Counted from the stretch's first letter, positions 18,667 to 28,730 are shown. The stretch is DNA of 64,000 nucleotides from Acetonema longum DSM 6540 (GCF_000219125.1 NZ_AFGF01000056.1:1-64000), one strand, 5' to 3'. Notes: generated from the letters alone by a model not told the origin. A program made the numbers and translations.

Positions 18667-19505
18667 ACAAGATGCAAGCTCATGTAACCAATATTGCCTT
18701 GTCACACTCGGTGTTTGCTCTGCCGTTTGCCTATATGGGGGCTTTTCTGGCGGCCGGCGGCCGGCCGGGATGGGCTGAATTGGGCTGGATCACCCTGGCG
18801 ATGATTGGCGCCAGAAGTGCTGCCCTGGCTCTGAATAACCTGATCGATCTAAAATACGATAAGCTTCATCCCCGCTTTACCGCCCGGCCGATGGTCAAGG
18901 GAACGATTAAGCCCTGGGAGGCTTTTTCCTTTATCCTGGCGAGTCTGTCGGTATTTCTCTGGGCGGCGGCCCAATTGCATCCGAATTGTTTGCTGCTTTC
19001 CCCTTTGGCAATTTTGCCATTTTTGCTTTATCCTTACATGAAACGTTTTTCCTGGACCTGTCATTTGGTGCTGGGAGTGGCTCTGGCTTGCGCCCCGGTT
19101 GGCGCCTGGCTGGCCATCAGGGGCGATATGCCTTGGCCGGTTCTGATTTTAGGCGGATCGGTAGCGGCATGGATTGCTGCTTTTGATGTGATTTACGGCT
19201 GCCAGGACACGGTTTTTGATCAGGAGCACCAACTCCATTCCATACCGGTACGGTTCGGCATCCCCGGCGCTCTGCGGATTTCCCGCTGGATGCATGGCCT
19301 GAGCATTTTGGGCTTGATCACGGTGGGCCTGATGCTGAACTTAAAAGGGTATTACTACCTGGGGGTAGGACTGGCGGCGATGGTCCTTTGCTATCAGCAT
19401 CATATCGTCAGGCCCTGGGATTTGTCCCGGGTCACTCAGACTTATTTTATGCGCAACGGGCTGGTGTCGATTCTGATGTTTCTCTTTACTCTGGTTAGCT
19501 TGTAA
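18645..19505 (+). CDS. UbiA-family prenyltransferase (4-hydroxybenzoate/menaquinone type)
   Basis: 286 residues with about eight membrane helices. The first aspartate-rich motif is NNLIDLKYDKLHPR (NDxxDxxxD type), followed by RPMVKGTI; the second is FDVIYGCQDTVFDQE. It attaches a polyprenyl tail to an aromatic acid. It overlaps the UbiD-like gene and lies downstream of a polyprenyl diphosphate synthase, so the three probably serve quinone synthesis. An alternative start at MQAHVTN (18672) would shorten it by nine residues. Confidence 0.88.
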   Translation: MGKSRIVDKMQAHVTNIALSHSVFALPFAYMGAFLAAGGRPGWAELGWITLAMIGARSAALALNNLIDLKYDKLHPRFTARPMVKGTIKPWEAFSFILASLSVFLWAAAQLHPNCLLLSPLAILPFLLYPYMKRFSWTCHLVLGVALACAPVGAWLAIRGDMPWPVLILGGSVAAWIAAFDVIYGCQDTVFDQEHQLHSIPVRFGIPGALRISRWMHGLSILGLITVGLMLNLKGYYYLGVGLAAMVLCYQHHIVRPWDLSRVTQTYFMRNGLVSILMFLFTLVSL

Positions 19506-19520
19506 TATTGCGGTCATATC

Positions 19521-19549
19521 TTGACAAATATAGAAATAACAGATATAGT
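19521..19549 (+). promoter_or_regulatory. sigma-A promoter of the valS leader
   Basis: Perfect -35 TTGACA (19521-19526), 17-base spacer, -10 TATAGT (19544-19549). Transcription would start near 19556, giving about 300 bases of leader before valS. Confidence 0.8.
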
Positions 19550-19579
19550 AAATACTACTGTATAGTAAAATATAGAATC

Positions 19580-19830
19580 AACCATGATAGGCAGAGTACG
19601 CAATGATCGGCGGCTCAGAGAGGAACTCTTAGGCTGCGAAGTTTCCCGCGGATCATAGCCGAAGGTCAGCCTGGAGTTGTTGCGCTGAACTTGAGTAGGT
19701 GCAACCGGATAGCGCCGTTATCGCGTTTTGAGTGCCCAGGCTGTTTTGTATTCACTCTGGGAAGCAAGGTGGTACCACGGAAGATTAAGCACTTTCGTCC
19801 CTGCGGGGATGAAAGTGCTTTTTTATTTAT
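19580..19830 (+). ncRNA. T-box leader (tRNA-Val sensing) of valS
   Basis: Leader between a strong promoter and valS. The hallmark T-box sequence AAGGTGGTACCACGG (19766-19780) lies just before a terminator hairpin (AAGCACTTTCGTCCC pairing with GGGGATGAAAGTGCTT) followed by Ts at about 19787-19825. Upstream there is a stem I-like region. A GAAG-GTC-AGC segment at 19661-19670 makes GTC (19665-19667), a valine codon, the likely specifier, in keeping with the downstream gene. Uncharged tRNA-Val should favour the antiterminator. Confidence 0.88.
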
Positions 19831-19858
19831 AAAATTCGAGTTCCAGGGGGTATTATTC

Positions 19859-22507
19859 ATGGAAAAAGACAATATGCCGACCGTATATGATCCGCAGGCA
19901 GTAGAAACTAAGTGGTATGAATACTGGGAACAGGAAGCCCTGTTCCATGCTGAGGTCGAACCCGGGAAAAAACCGTTCAGCATTGTTATCCCACCGCCCA
20001 ATGTAACCGGGCAGCTGCATATGGGTCACGCTTTGGATAACACGCTGCAGGATATTCTGATCCGGTTCCGCCGGATGCAGGGATATAACACTCTTTGGAT
20101 GCCGGGGACCGACCATGCCGGCATTGCCACTCAGATCAAAGTCGAAGAAAACCTGGCCAAGGAAGGGCAATCCCGTTACGACCTGGGACGGCCTGCCTTT
20201 ATCGAAAAGGTTTGGGACTGGAAACATCAGTACGGCAGCCGGATCCTTACCCAACTGAAACGGATGGGAGCTTCCTGCGACTGGCAGAGAGAACGGTTTA
20301 CCATGGATGAAGGGTGCTCCCAGGCCGTAAAGGAAGTCTTCGTATCCTTATATGAAAAGGGACTGATCTATCAGGGCAACCGCATCACCAACTGGTGTCC
20401 CCGCTGCAATACCGCCCTCAGCGATATTGAGGTGGAGCATGAAGAGCAGCCGGGTCATCTGTATCATGTCCGTTACCCGGTGGAAGACAGCGACGGCCAG
20501 TATGTGACCGTGGCCACCACCCGGCCGGAAACCATTCTCGGCGACAGCGGCGTAGCGGTTCATCCCGATGATGTCCGTTACCGTCATCTGGTGGGCAGGT
20601 ATTTGGTTCTGCCTCTGGTGGGAAGACGGCTGCCCATTGTGGCCGACGAGTATGTGGACCCGTCCTTCGGCACCGGCGCCGTTAAGGTTACGCCTGCCCA
20701 TGACCCCAATGACTACGACATGGGGCTGCGGCATCAACTGGAGCAAATCGTGGTCATGAACCCGGATGGAACCATGGCCAAAGATACCGGCAAATATGCC
20801 GGCATGGACCGTTATGACTGCCGCAGGGCCTTGGTGGCTGATCTGAAAGAACAGGGATTCCTGGTAAAAATCGATGAGCATGCCCATGCCGTGGGCCATT
20901 GCCAGCGTTGCGCCACCGTGGTGGAACCCCTCATATCCAAGCAATGGTATGTAAAAATGCAGCCTTTGGCTGAGCCGGCCATTGAGGCGGTTACTTCCGG
21001 CAGAATTCAGTTCGTACCGGAACGGTTCACCAAGATCTATATCAATTGGCTGGAAAATATCCGGGACTGGTGCATTTCGCGGCAAATCTGGTGGGGACAC
21101 CGGATTCCCGCCTGGTATTGCCGGGATTGCGGCGAAATTACGGTATCCCGCACCGACGTAACCGCCTGCGGCAAATGCGGCAGCAGCCATGTGGAACAGG
21201 ATCCGGATGTTTTGGATACCTGGTTCAGTTCAGCCCTTTGGCCGTTCTCCACCATGGGATGGCCGGAAAATACGGCTGAATTGAAGCATTTTTATCCTAC
21301 CTCGGTGCTGGTTACCGGCTATGATATCATTTTTTTCTGGGTAGCCCGCATGATTTTCATGGGTCTGGAATTCCAAAAGGAGATTCCCTTTCGTCATGTA
21401 TTTATCCACGGCCTGGTGCGGGATTCCCAGGGCCGTAAAATGAGCAAATCCCTGGGCAACGGCATCGATCCCCTGGATGTAATTGAAAAGTATGGTGCCG
21501 ATACTCTTCGTTTTACCCTGGTGACCGGCAACACTCCGGGCAATGACATGCGCTTTTATTGGGAGAGGATAGAGTCCAGCCGCAATTTTGCCAACAAGAT
21601 CTGGAACGCTTCCCGCTTTGTTTTGATGAACCTGGCGGATTTTAATCCGTCTCAGCCGCCGGCGGGACTGACTCTGGCGGATCGCTGGATATTAAGCCGC
21701 TATACTCATACGGTAGAGGCAGTTACCGGCAATCTGGAGCGGTTCGAATTGGGCGAGGCCGCCAGGCTCTTATATGATTTTATCTGGAATGAGTATTGCG
21801 ACTGGTATATTGAAATGACCAAGGGCCGCCTGTATGATAAGGAGAATGTGGCGGCCAGGGCCACGGCTCAGTATGTTCTGTGGCATGTTCTGTCCAATAC
21901 GCTGAGACTGCTGCATCCCTTTATGCCTTTCCTGACAGAAGAGATTTGGCAGCATCTGCCTCATGAAGGCCGGAGCGTCATGACCTCGGCCTGGCCACAG
22001 CCGGAACCGCAATACGCCTCTGATGAGGCTGAACGGGATATGAGCCTTTTAATGGACACCATTAAAGCCATTCGTAATATGCGGGCGGAAATGAATGTGC
22101 CCCCCGGAAAACGCAGCGAGGTCATCCTGCAGGCAGCCAACCCTTCGTTAGCAGCCGTTTTTACTGCTAATATTCAATATTTAAAAACCCTGGGCGCCTC
22201 GGAACCGGTAATTGGGCTGATTCAGGCGGAAAAACCGGCCAATGCCGCGGCGGCGGTTGTCAACGGCGTGGAGGTCTATCTGCCCCTGAAGGGCTTGATT
22301 GATGTGGAAAAAGAAAGCACCCGGCTGAAAAAGGAACTGGACGGGCTGAAAAAAGAATTGACCCGCATTGCCGGCAAACTCTCCAATGAAGGGTTTGTCG
22401 CCAAAGCGCCGGCCGATGTGATCGAAAAGGAAAAAACCAAGCAAAAGGAATTTCAGGAAAAATGTGCGGTTATTAATGAACGGTTAGCCTATCTTGCTAC
22501 GTTATAA
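19859..22507 (+). CDS. valS: valyl-tRNA synthetase
   Basis: 882 residues. Class I motifs: HIGH-type HMGHALDN ([15 protein letters not shown]) and KMSKS ([11 protein letters not shown]). The editing domain has [10 protein letters not shown], the anticodon-binding region DRWILSRY, and the C-terminal coiled coil typical of ValRS ([16 protein letters not shown]). ATG at 19859 is chosen over an upstream in-frame start that would run through the T-box terminator. Confidence 0.98.
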   Translation: MEKDNMPTVYDPQAVETKWYEYWEQEALFHAEVEPGKKPFSIVIPPPNVTGQLHMGHALDNTLQDILIRFRRMQGYNTLWMPGTDHAGIATQIKVEENLAKEGQSRYDLGRPAFIEKVWDWKHQYGSRILTQLKRMGASCDWQRERFTMDEGCSQAVKEVFVSLYEKGLIYQGNRITNWCPRCNTALSDIEVEHEEQPGHLYHVRYPVEDSDGQYVTVATTRPETILGDSGVAVHPDDVRYRHLVGRYLVLPLVGRRLPIVADEYVDPSFGTGAVKVTPAHDPNDYDMGLRHQLEQIVVMNPDGTMAKDTGKYAGMDRYDCRRALVADLKEQGFLVKIDEHAHAVGHCQRCATVVEPLISKQWYVKMQPLAEPAIEAVTSGRIQFVPERFTKIYINWLENIRDWCISRQIWWGHRIPAWYCRDCGEITVSRTDVTACGKCGSSHVEQDPDVLDTWFSSALWPFSTMGWPENTAELKHFYPTSVLVTGYDIIFFWVARMIFMGLEFQKEIPFRHVFIHGLVRDSQGRKMSKSLGNGIDPLDVIEKYGADTLRFTLVTGNTPGNDMRFYWERIESSRNFANKIWNASRFVLMNLADFNPSQPPAGLTLADRWILSRYTHTVEAVTGNLERFELGEAARLLYDFIWNEYCDWYIEMTKGRLYDKENVAARATAQYVLWHVLSNTLRLLHPFMPFLTEEIWQHLPHEGRSVMTSAWPQPEPQYASDEAERDMSLLMDTIKAIRNMRAEMNVPPGKRSEVILQAANPSLAAVFTANIQYLKTLGASEPVIGLIQAEKPANAAAAVVNGVEVYLPLKGLIDVEKESTRLKKELDGLKKELTRIAGKLSNEGFVAKAPADVIEKEKTKQKEFQEKCAVINERLAYLATL

Positions 22508-22528
22508 TTAAGAGGAGGCGCCCGATTT

Positions 22529-23824
22529 ATGAATTATCCCGAGGCTTTAGCCTACCTTGCTTCATTATCCCGCTTCGGTATACAGCTTGGCCTGGAACGA
22601 ATTGAAACGCTGCTGGAATTGATGGATCATCCTGAGCGCTGTTATAAGACTGTGCACATAACCGGCACCAACGGCAAAGGCTCCACTTCCGCCATGCTGG
22701 CCAGTATCCTCAGGGCCGGCGGCATTAAAACCGGGTTATATACTTCACCTCATCTGGAAGACTATACTGAAAGGATGACGGTGAACGGGCATGATATCTC
22801 ACGGGAGTCTTTTGCCCAATCGGTGGCATACACCCGACGGTTTGTGGAACATGCCGTCGCTCAGGGAATGGAGCATCCTACCGAGTTTGAGGTGTTGACG
22901 GCGGCGGCATTTTATTTCTTTGCCGAGGCTGGGGTGGAATATGCGGTCATTGAGGTGGGCCTTGGAGGCTTATATGATTCCACCAATGTTATCCTGCCGG
23001 AAGTTTCGGTTATCACTAATGTAACTTTGGAGCATACGGATAAATGCGGTCCTACTGTCCTGGACATTGCCCGCCATAAAGCCGGCATCATTAAAGCGGG
23101 AAAACCGGTGGTGACAGCGGCTCAGGGACCGGCCGGCGACTTGATCGCCAGCCGGTCGGCTGAGTTGGGCTCTGCCTTGTATCTGTATGGCCGTGATATA
23201 TACGCTCAGTCCGAAGGGATAGAATCTTTCCGGCAAAAAATAACAATCCAGCTGCAGAAATCCGGCCTCAGCGGCACTTTCATCACACCTTTGCTGGGGC
23301 GGCATCAGGTGGAAAATGCCGCCCTGGCGATCATGACGGCTCAACTGCTGGCCGGACATGATCCCAGAATTTCTGTGTCCGCTATGAAAACGGGGATGGA
23401 GCAGACAGTCTGGCCCGGCCGGTTTGAAGTATTTCCCGGCAGTCCCACTATCGTGGTCGATGGCGCCCATAACCCGGACGGAGCTAGAATTTTGCGCGCC
23501 GCTTTGGATGAGGTGTTTCCTCAGGCATCGGTTATTTTTGTATTTGGCGTGCTGGCTGACAAGGACATTGCCGGGGTTATCCGTGAATTATTCCGGCCCC
23601 AGGACCGCATTATTCTGGTGAAGCCCTATTCAGAGCGGGCGGCGGCGCCGGAGTCGGTGGCCCAATTGTTAACGGGATATCAGACGAAGATAGCCGACAG
23701 CCTGGAAAACGGTCTGCAGCAAGCCGGCCGGTTGGCCGGGGCGGATCAGGTAATCTGTGTCGCCGGCTCTTTGTATTTAATTGGAAGCACCCGTCAAATA
23801 TTGCGGAATTGGACAAAAGAATAG
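22529..23824 (+). CDS. folC: folylpolyglutamate synthase / dihydrofolate synthase
   Basis: 431 residues. Mur-ligase-like ATPase: P-loop HITGTNGKGSTSAML, TSPHLEDYTERM, EVGLGGLYDSTN, and C-terminal VVDGAHNPDGA. It adds glutamate to folates. It sits 21 bases after valS, a common Firmicutes neighbour; RBS GAGGAGG. Confidence 0.96.
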   Translation: MNYPEALAYLASLSRFGIQLGLERIETLLELMDHPERCYKTVHITGTNGKGSTSAMLASILRAGGIKTGLYTSPHLEDYTERMTVNGHDISRESFAQSVAYTRRFVEHAVAQGMEHPTEFEVLTAAAFYFFAEAGVEYAVIEVGLGGLYDSTNVILPEVSVITNVTLEHTDKCGPTVLDIARHKAGIIKAGKPVVTAAQGPAGDLIASRSAELGSALYLYGRDIYAQSEGIESFRQKITIQLQKSGLSGTFITPLLGRHQVENAALAIMTAQLLAGHDPRISVSAMKTGMEQTVWPGRFEVFPGSPTIVVDGAHNPDGARILRAALDEVFPQASVIFVFGVLADKDIAGVIRELFRPQDRIILVKPYSERAAAPESVAQLLTGYQTKIADSLENGLQQAGRLAGADQVICVAGSLYLIGSTRQILRNWTKE

Positions 23825-23901
23825 GACTAGGATATAATGGTAAGGGTATTTATACGGATTAATGCTGTTTGCGTACCAATTCCGCACAAGGTGAAAATAT
23901 T

Positions 23902-25179
23902 GTGAAAGAAACTATATATCGCCAGATCAGCGCCGGCTATAGCGGACTGATGGAATATACCATTTTAGCTCTGGCATTCTTTCTGCCATTGTCGTTGCGA
24001 ATGTCCACCGTGCTGTTGATTTTTGGCATATTTCTTTGGCTGGCTAAAATGCTGGTGTGCCGTCAATGGGAATTCCAACGCACCCCTTTTGATGAGACCT
24101 TATTTTTCCTGGTGTTTTTAGGTCTGACGTCAGCTCTTGTTTCGGCTGACCGGGGGTTCAGTCTCTACAATTTTGTGCATCTGATGGGGCGTTACCTGGG
24201 TCTCTATTTTCTCATCAGCTATAATGTGACATCGCGGCAGCAGTTGAAACAGGTGGTGTATTCACTGCTGGCCTCATCGGTGGTGGTTGCTCTTTACGGG
24301 TTCTACCAATACATCCTGGGAGTCGATATTTCGGCTTTTGAATGGGTGGACAGCGATCAGTTTCCCGACCTGAAAGTACGAATATTTTCCACCCTGGAGA
24401 ACCCCAACTTGCTGGCCGGTTTTATGGTCATGATGATTGGGCTGGGGTTGGGGCTTGGATTAGGTACACGGGATTGGGACAAGAAGATTTTGCTGTTGAT
24501 TTTTATCCTGCTAATGAGCGGCTGTCTGGTTCTTACATATTCCCGGGGCGCCTGGGTGAGCTTGCTGGCAGTTATTCTGGCCTATGGCCTATTGTGCCGC
24601 CGCTGGGTTTTATGGCTGCTGCTGGCCGTGCCTCTGGCGGCCCTTTGTACGGACGATGTTTATCTTAGACTGGTTTCTATTTTGCACCCCACCGATACTT
24701 CCTCGACTTTGCGGTTTGCTCTGTGGGAAAGTACACTGGCCATGATCCATGACCGACCTTTATTGGGGTTTGGCTGGGGTACATACTGGATGGTCTATCC
24801 CCATTACGACTTTTTTATTCAAGACCCCTCGATTATTATTTTCCATGCACACAATATGTACCTGCATATGGCAGCGGAAACAGGTATTCCGGGCCTGGCG
24901 GCCTTTTTAATTCTCATGGGCTATCATGCCAAGATGGCCTTTACTCTGTATCGGAGCAAGGCTGAGCCATGGGTCAGCGGTTTGTCGGCGGGAATCCTGG
25001 CGGCTTTTTTCGGTATTGCCGTGAATGGCATGACCGACCACGTTTTGTTTAGTGTCCAGATGTCCATGCTGTTCTGGTTTTTTAATGCCATGGTTTTAGT
25101 GTTGTGGCGCACTGCCGAGCCGAAAAAAATATATAAGGACAGGCGAGGCAGCAGGAAAAATTTCTTTTTGAGCGAATAA
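23902..25179 (+). CDS. O-antigen ligase-like (Wzy_C family) membrane protein
   Basis: About 425 residues with 10-11 membrane helices. The Wzy_C signature is visible: YSRGAWVSLL, then a large loop with LRFALWESTLAMIHDRPLLG and HAHNMYLHMAAETGIPGLAAF. Such proteins ligate or polymerise surface polysaccharides at the outer face of the inner membrane, which would suit the Negativicutes outer membrane. GTG at 23902 has AAGGTGA upstream; an in-frame TTG at 23869 is the alternative. The actual substrate is unknown. Confidence 0.8.
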   Translation: MKETIYRQISAGYSGLMEYTILALAFFLPLSLRMSTVLLIFGIFLWLAKMLVCRQWEFQRTPFDETLFFLVFLGLTSALVSADRGFSLYNFVHLMGRYLGLYFLISYNVTSRQQLKQVVYSLLASSVVVALYGFYQYILGVDISAFEWVDSDQFPDLKVRIFSTLENPNLLAGFMVMMIGLGLGLGLGTRDWDKKILLLIFILLMSGCLVLTYSRGAWVSLLAVILAYGLLCRRWVLWLLLAVPLAALCTDDVYLRLVSILHPTDTSSTLRFALWESTLAMIHDRPLLGFGWGTYWMVYPHYDFFIQDPSIIIFHAHNMYLHMAAETGIPGLAAFLILMGYHAKMAFTLYRSKAEPWVSGLSAGILAAFFGIAVNGMTDHVLFSVQMSMLFWFFNAMVLVLWRTAEPKKIYKDRRGSRKNFFLSE

Positions 25180-25295
25180 AACAAATAGTAAATAAAATTA
25201 GATATATTAAGTCTAGTAGGGCTATGTGCCCTCTAATTTTTTATGTATTAATTTGTGAAAATTCGAACAAACAGCCGGAACCTAGGGGGGATTTG

Positions 25296-25667
25296 GTGAA
25301 GCTTTGTGAGGCAAAAATACTGCTCAACGCAGAAGTGGTTTTTGGGGGGCATCTTTTAGATAAGGAAGTAACCACTGCTTGTGGCGCGGATCTCATGAGC
25401 GATGTGTTGGCGTTCACCAAAGAACGGACCCTGCTGCTAACCGGATTGACGAACCTGCAGGTCATCCGGACCGCCGAGATGAGTGACTTGGCGGGAATTG
25501 TATTTGTCAGAGGCAAGCGGCCGAGTCAGGATGTCATTCAACTGGCCGCCAATAACGGTATTCCTTTGCTAGTTACGAGCTGGCCAATGTTTGAAGCTTG
25601 CGGCTTATTATACAGCGGCGGTATCAGGGGCTGTTCCTCTCCTCAAGGAGTTCATCATGAAAGCTGA
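25296..25667 (+). CDS. DRTGG-domain protein (hydrogenase cluster), first copy
   Basis: 123 residues from GTG after GGGGGG. DRTGG-type fold: KILLNAEVVFGGHLLDKEV, DVLAFTKERTLLLTGLTNLQVIRTAEMSDLAGIVFV, and GIPLLVTSWPMFEACGLLY. DRTGG domains occur in phosphotransacetylase and CBS proteins and may bind nucleotides. This gene and a second copy at 27632 flank a sensory hydrogenase-like gene. The stop overlaps the next start by 11 bases, indicating coupling. Confidence 0.8.
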   Translation: MKLCEAKILLNAEVVFGGHLLDKEVTTACGADLMSDVLAFTKERTLLLTGLTNLQVIRTAEMSDLAGIVFVRGKRPSQDVIQLAANNGIPLLVTSWPMFEACGLLYSGGIRGCSSPQGVHHES

Positions 25668-26085
25668 TGCCGGTTTGTCTCTGGAGTTTACTTTGCACGG
25701 CGCAGACTTTGAATTAGCCGGCGCCGCTTCCAGTAAAATAAAGCGAATCCTGCAGCAGGTCGGAGTCAAATCTGACGTGATCCGCCGCATTGCCATCAGT
25801 TCCTATGAGGCGGAAATGAATGTGATTATTCACGCTTATCACGGTGAAATGAGAGTTAGCATCTATCCTAACCGGACTGAAATCACCATTGAAGATGAAG
25901 GGCCGGGTATCCCGGATATTAAACTGGCCATGCAGGAAGGATATTCTACCGCCTCCGACCATATTCGGGAATTGGGTTTTGGCGCCGGTATGGGATTGCC
26001 GAATATAGCCCGCTGCTGTGATGCCTTTGAGATTACATCGGAAGTCGGGAAGGGGACTAGGATCTATATGATGATCCTCCACTAG
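25657..26085 (+). CDS. anti-sigma-factor-like ATP-binding (HATPase_c) protein
   Basis: 142 residues. GHKL ATPase motifs: N-box SYEAEMNVIIHAY, G1 EDEGPGIPD, G2 GFGAGMGLPNIA. It resembles RsbW/SpoIIAB serine kinases but is encoded with DRTGG and hydrogenase-like genes, so it probably acts as a kinase or ATP-dependent switch in a redox signalling module. The start with AAGGAG lies inside the previous gene. Confidence 0.85.
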   Translation: MKADAGLSLEFTLHGADFELAGAASSKIKRILQQVGVKSDVIRRIAISSYEAEMNVIIHAYHGEMRVSIYPNRTEITIEDEGPGIPDIKLAMQEGYSTASDHIRELGFGAGMGLPNIARCCDAFEITSEVGKGTRIYMMILH

Positions 26086-26224
26086 GAGACCGTTGAAAAA
26101 GGCCCATCTGCGTCGTTACTCCTGCGGGCGCGCGCTTGCCGTACCCTGCGAACGTACTGTCTGCGCGCGCGTCCTCGTCGCGCCTAGCATCTGAACTTTT
26201 TTGAACGGTCTCATATTCGAGGCC
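26086..26224 (+). repeat. modular palindromic repeat, copy D
   Basis: Begins at the HATPase stop. Left arm GAGACCGTTGAAAAAGGCCC. The inner module contains GCTTGCCGTACCCTGCGAAC and GTACTGTCTGCGCGCGCGTC. Right arm AGCATCTGAAC then TTTTTTGAACGGTCTC, and the tail ATTCGAGGCC. Nearly identical to copy G. Confidence 0.9.
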
Positions 26225-26228
26225 CCAG

Positions 26229-27602
26229 TTGTATGACAAAACTTCGTGGACAGAGGGGGTGGAGGCTATTAGTGAATACTTTCATTCTGTGCGGCTGATA
26301 GCGGAGCGCTGCAAGGGATGTGTGAATTGTATCAAACATTGTCCCACGGAAGCGATTCGCATTCGCGGCGGCAAAGCCCGGATCACGGAATCCCGCTGTA
26401 TAGACTGCGGCGAATGTATCAGGCGCTGCCCGAATCATGCCAAGACAGCTGTTACTGACTGTTTGGAACATATTAAACAATACCCATTTAATGTGGCCTT
26501 GCCGGCGCCTTCCCTGTACGGACAGTTTAATTCCGATGTGACTATTGAGAAAATTCTTGAATCTTTATTGCAAGTGGGATTTGATACAGTTTTTGAAGTC
26601 GCCTTGGGGGCGGATATTGTTTCCCGTGCCATTGCCGAATACTTAAAACGGCCGGATATTAAAAGGCCGGCCATATCTTCCGCCTGCCCGGCGGTAGTGA
26701 GGCTGGTGCAGGTGCAGTTTCCGGAATTGATTGATCATTTAATACCCATTGATGCGCCGGTAGAAGTTTCCACCCGCATTGCACGGGATGAAGCTGTTAA
26801 ACGAACCGGACTGGCGCCGGAGAACATCGGTGTTTGGTTTATTACCCCCTGTCCGGCCAAGATGACCACAGTAAAACAGCCGTTGGGATCGGAAACATCC
26901 AATATTTCCGGGGCAATCGGCATTTCTGAGATTTATGGGGACTTGCTCAGAGCGTTTCCTGACTGCAACGGTGGCCAAAAATTGCGGCGAGCTTCTCCGG
27001 CAGGTATCGGCTGGGCTCTCTCGGGCGGTGAGGTATCAGCCGTACAGGCTGCCAAAGCGTTGGTGGTTAATGAAATTGAAAGTGTCAACGGGGTGCTGGA
27101 ACAGGTTGCCTTAGGCAAACTTAAAGAAGTGGAGTATATTGAGTGCTTATCCTGTGCCGGAGGCTGTATTGGCGGACCTCTGACCGTGGAAAGCCGATTT
27201 GTAGCCCAATACCGTATGCAGCAGCGGGTTGATGGGAAGATGAACCCGGATGCTATTGGAAATTTGTCGGTGAATGTGGATTACGCTGCAGTTTTAGGAG
27301 GGGATGAACGACGGGTGATTGAACCGCGTCCGGTCATGCGGCTGGATGAAGATATTTCCAGGGCTCTATATAAAGTGGAGGTCATGGAAGACACACTAAA
27401 AAGACTGCCCGGATTAGACTGCGGCTCCTGCGGTTCCCCTAACTGCAAAGCATTAGCTGAGGACATTGCTCAGGGAACAGCCTGTGAGACCGATTGCCTT
27501 TTTAAACTGCGGGAGAAGGTAAGGGATTTAGCCCGGGAAATGGTTGAAGTGGCGGACAGACTGCCGCCGCCCCTGGTCAAACAATCAGGCGATGAGTCTT
27601 GA
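26229..27602 (+). CDS. sensory-type [FeFe] hydrogenase-like iron-sulfur protein (HydS-like)
   Basis: About 457 residues. Two [4Fe-4S] motifs (CKGCVNCIKHCP, CIDCGECIRRCP) are followed by an H-cluster-type domain with SSACPAVV (Cys153), TPCPAK (Cys208) and CLSCAGGCIGG. A C-terminal four-cysteine Fe-S domain (LDCGSCGSPNCKALAED) follows, then a short helix. The single Cys in the first motif and the absence of a small-subunit tail are features of group C/D sensory hydrogenases rather than catalytic enzymes. No PAS domain is present, so group D-like. Start uncertain: TTG 26229, or GTG 26259 which follows GAGGGG directly. Confidence 0.82.
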   Translation: MYDKTSWTEGVEAISEYFHSVRLIAERCKGCVNCIKHCPTEAIRIRGGKARITESRCIDCGECIRRCPNHAKTAVTDCLEHIKQYPFNVALPAPSLYGQFNSDVTIEKILESLLQVGFDTVFEVALGADIVSRAIAEYLKRPDIKRPAISSACPAVVRLVQVQFPELIDHLIPIDAPVEVSTRIARDEAVKRTGLAPENIGVWFITPCPAKMTTVKQPLGSETSNISGAIGISEIYGDLLRAFPDCNGGQKLRRASPAGIGWALSGGEVSAVQAAKALVVNEIESVNGVLEQVALGKLKEVEYIECLSCAGGCIGGPLTVESRFVAQYRMQQRVDGKMNPDAIGNLSVNVDYAAVLGGDERRVIEPRPVMRLDEDISRALYKVEVMEDTLKRLPGLDCGSCGSPNCKALAEDIAQGTACETDCLFKLREKVRDLAREMVEVADRLPPPLVKQSGDES

Positions 27603-27631
27603 TTATCGGTACAGGACAGGAGGTGAATCCC

Positions 27632-27973
27632 GTGACGGTGAGAGATCTTGTCAGTGCTTTATCCCTGGAGGTTGGCGCCGGGGAATCTATGCTGGACGAG
27701 CCTGTGACTGGCGGCTATGTTTCGGATTTGCTGAGCAATGTGATGGGGCAGGCACAGCCCGGTCAGATTTGGGTCACAGTGCAGGCCCACCAGAATATTA
27801 TTGCTGTAGCATCGTTGGCTGGGCTGGCGGCAGTGCTTCTGGCCGGAGAAGTGCGGCCGGAAAATGAGGTTCTTCAGAAAGCGGAAAGTGAAAAAGTCCC
27901 TGTACTACTATCGCCGCTGCCGGCTTATGAATTAGTGGGGCGCTTATTTCAACTTGGGGTCAGAGGTATGTAA
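27632..27973 (+). CDS. DRTGG-domain protein (hydrogenase cluster), second copy
   Basis: 113 residues from GTG after AGGAGGTGA. Same fold as the gene at 25296: LEVGAGESMLDEPVTGGYVS, GQIWVTVQAHQNIIAVASLA and VPVLLSPLPAYELVGRLFQL. Its stop overlaps the start of the PHP gene by one base, so both are in one transcript with the HydS-like gene. Confidence 0.8.
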   Translation: MTVRDLVSALSLEVGAGESMLDEPVTGGYVSDLLSNVMGQAQPGQIWVTVQAHQNIIAVASLAGLAAVLLAGEVRPENEVLQKAESEKVPVLLSPLPAYELVGRLFQLGVRGM

Positions 27974-28713
27974 TGGATGAGTTTGTTGCGGATTTGCACG
28001 TCCATTCCCTGCTTTCTCCCTGCGCTGCGGTGGAAATGACGCCTCGCAATATTATTTTGCATGCTGTTCGGCATGGAGTGAATATTATCGCCCTGGCCGA
28101 TCATAATGCCGGGGATAACGTAATAGCGGCGATAGAAGCGGCCAAGGGACTGGATGTGACCGTGCTGCCCGCCATGGAAGTGGAAACCAGGGAAGAGATC
28201 CACCTGGTCACTTTATTTGACAGCATGCATCGGTTTAAAGCCTGGGAGGAGATCGTCTCGCGCCATAGGCCGAAGCGCCTCAATGATGAAAAAAAATTTG
28301 GCGCCCAGTTCATTGTCGATGCACAGGATGAATTTGTGGCCGTAAAACAGGAACTTCTGCTGGCGTCCCTTTCTCTGGGAATCGCCGAAATCAGCCGGAA
28401 GGTCGCTGAACTGGGCGGTATTTCGATAGCCAGCCATATCGACCGCCCATCTTATAGCATTATTTCTCAATTGGGATTTATCCCGGCCGATGCGTTTTTG
28501 GCAGCAGTGGAAGTTTCACGGCTGACCAAACCTGGCGATGCCCGCCGTTTGTTCCCGGGGATCGGGAATCTGCCGGTGATTACCGCTTCCGATGCCCATA
28601 CTATACATGATTTTGTTACCGGACCGAAAATGGTCTTTCATATTCGGCAGCCGAATTTAGCCGAGATAGTTCAGGCTTTGCAGGGACAAAATGCACGAAA
28701 GGTGGTGGTCTAA
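27973..28713 (+). CDS. PHP-domain phosphoesterase (hydrogenase cluster)
   Basis: 246 residues. PHP metal motifs: ADLHVHSLLSPCA (HxH), LADHNAG, ISIASHIDRPSYS and ITASDAHTIHDF. PHP proteins are metal-dependent phosphoesterases; in clostridial hydrogenase operons this gene accompanies HydS and DRTGG proteins. Substrate unknown; a signalling phosphatase or nucleotide hydrolase is possible. Confidence 0.86.
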   Translation: MDEFVADLHVHSLLSPCAAVEMTPRNIILHAVRHGVNIIALADHNAGDNVIAAIEAAKGLDVTVLPAMEVETREEIHLVTLFDSMHRFKAWEEIVSRHRPKRLNDEKKFGAQFIVDAQDEFVAVKQELLLASLSLGIAEISRKVAELGGISIASHIDRPSYSIISQLGFIPADAFLAAVEVSRLTKPGDARRLFPGIGNLPVITASDAHTIHDFVTGPKMVFHIRQPNLAEIVQALQGQNARKVVV

Positions 28714-28730
28714 CCACTATACCGGCAGGG

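Noticed and set aside
19691-19858. Upstream extension of valS through the leader
   Set aside because: The segment is the T-box and its terminator hairpin, so it is not translated; the real start is ATG 19859.
20348-21190. 280-codon minus-strand frame inside valS
   Set aside because: Antisense shadow of a strongly conserved synthetase; Gly/His-rich composition typical of antisense frames in GC-rich codons.
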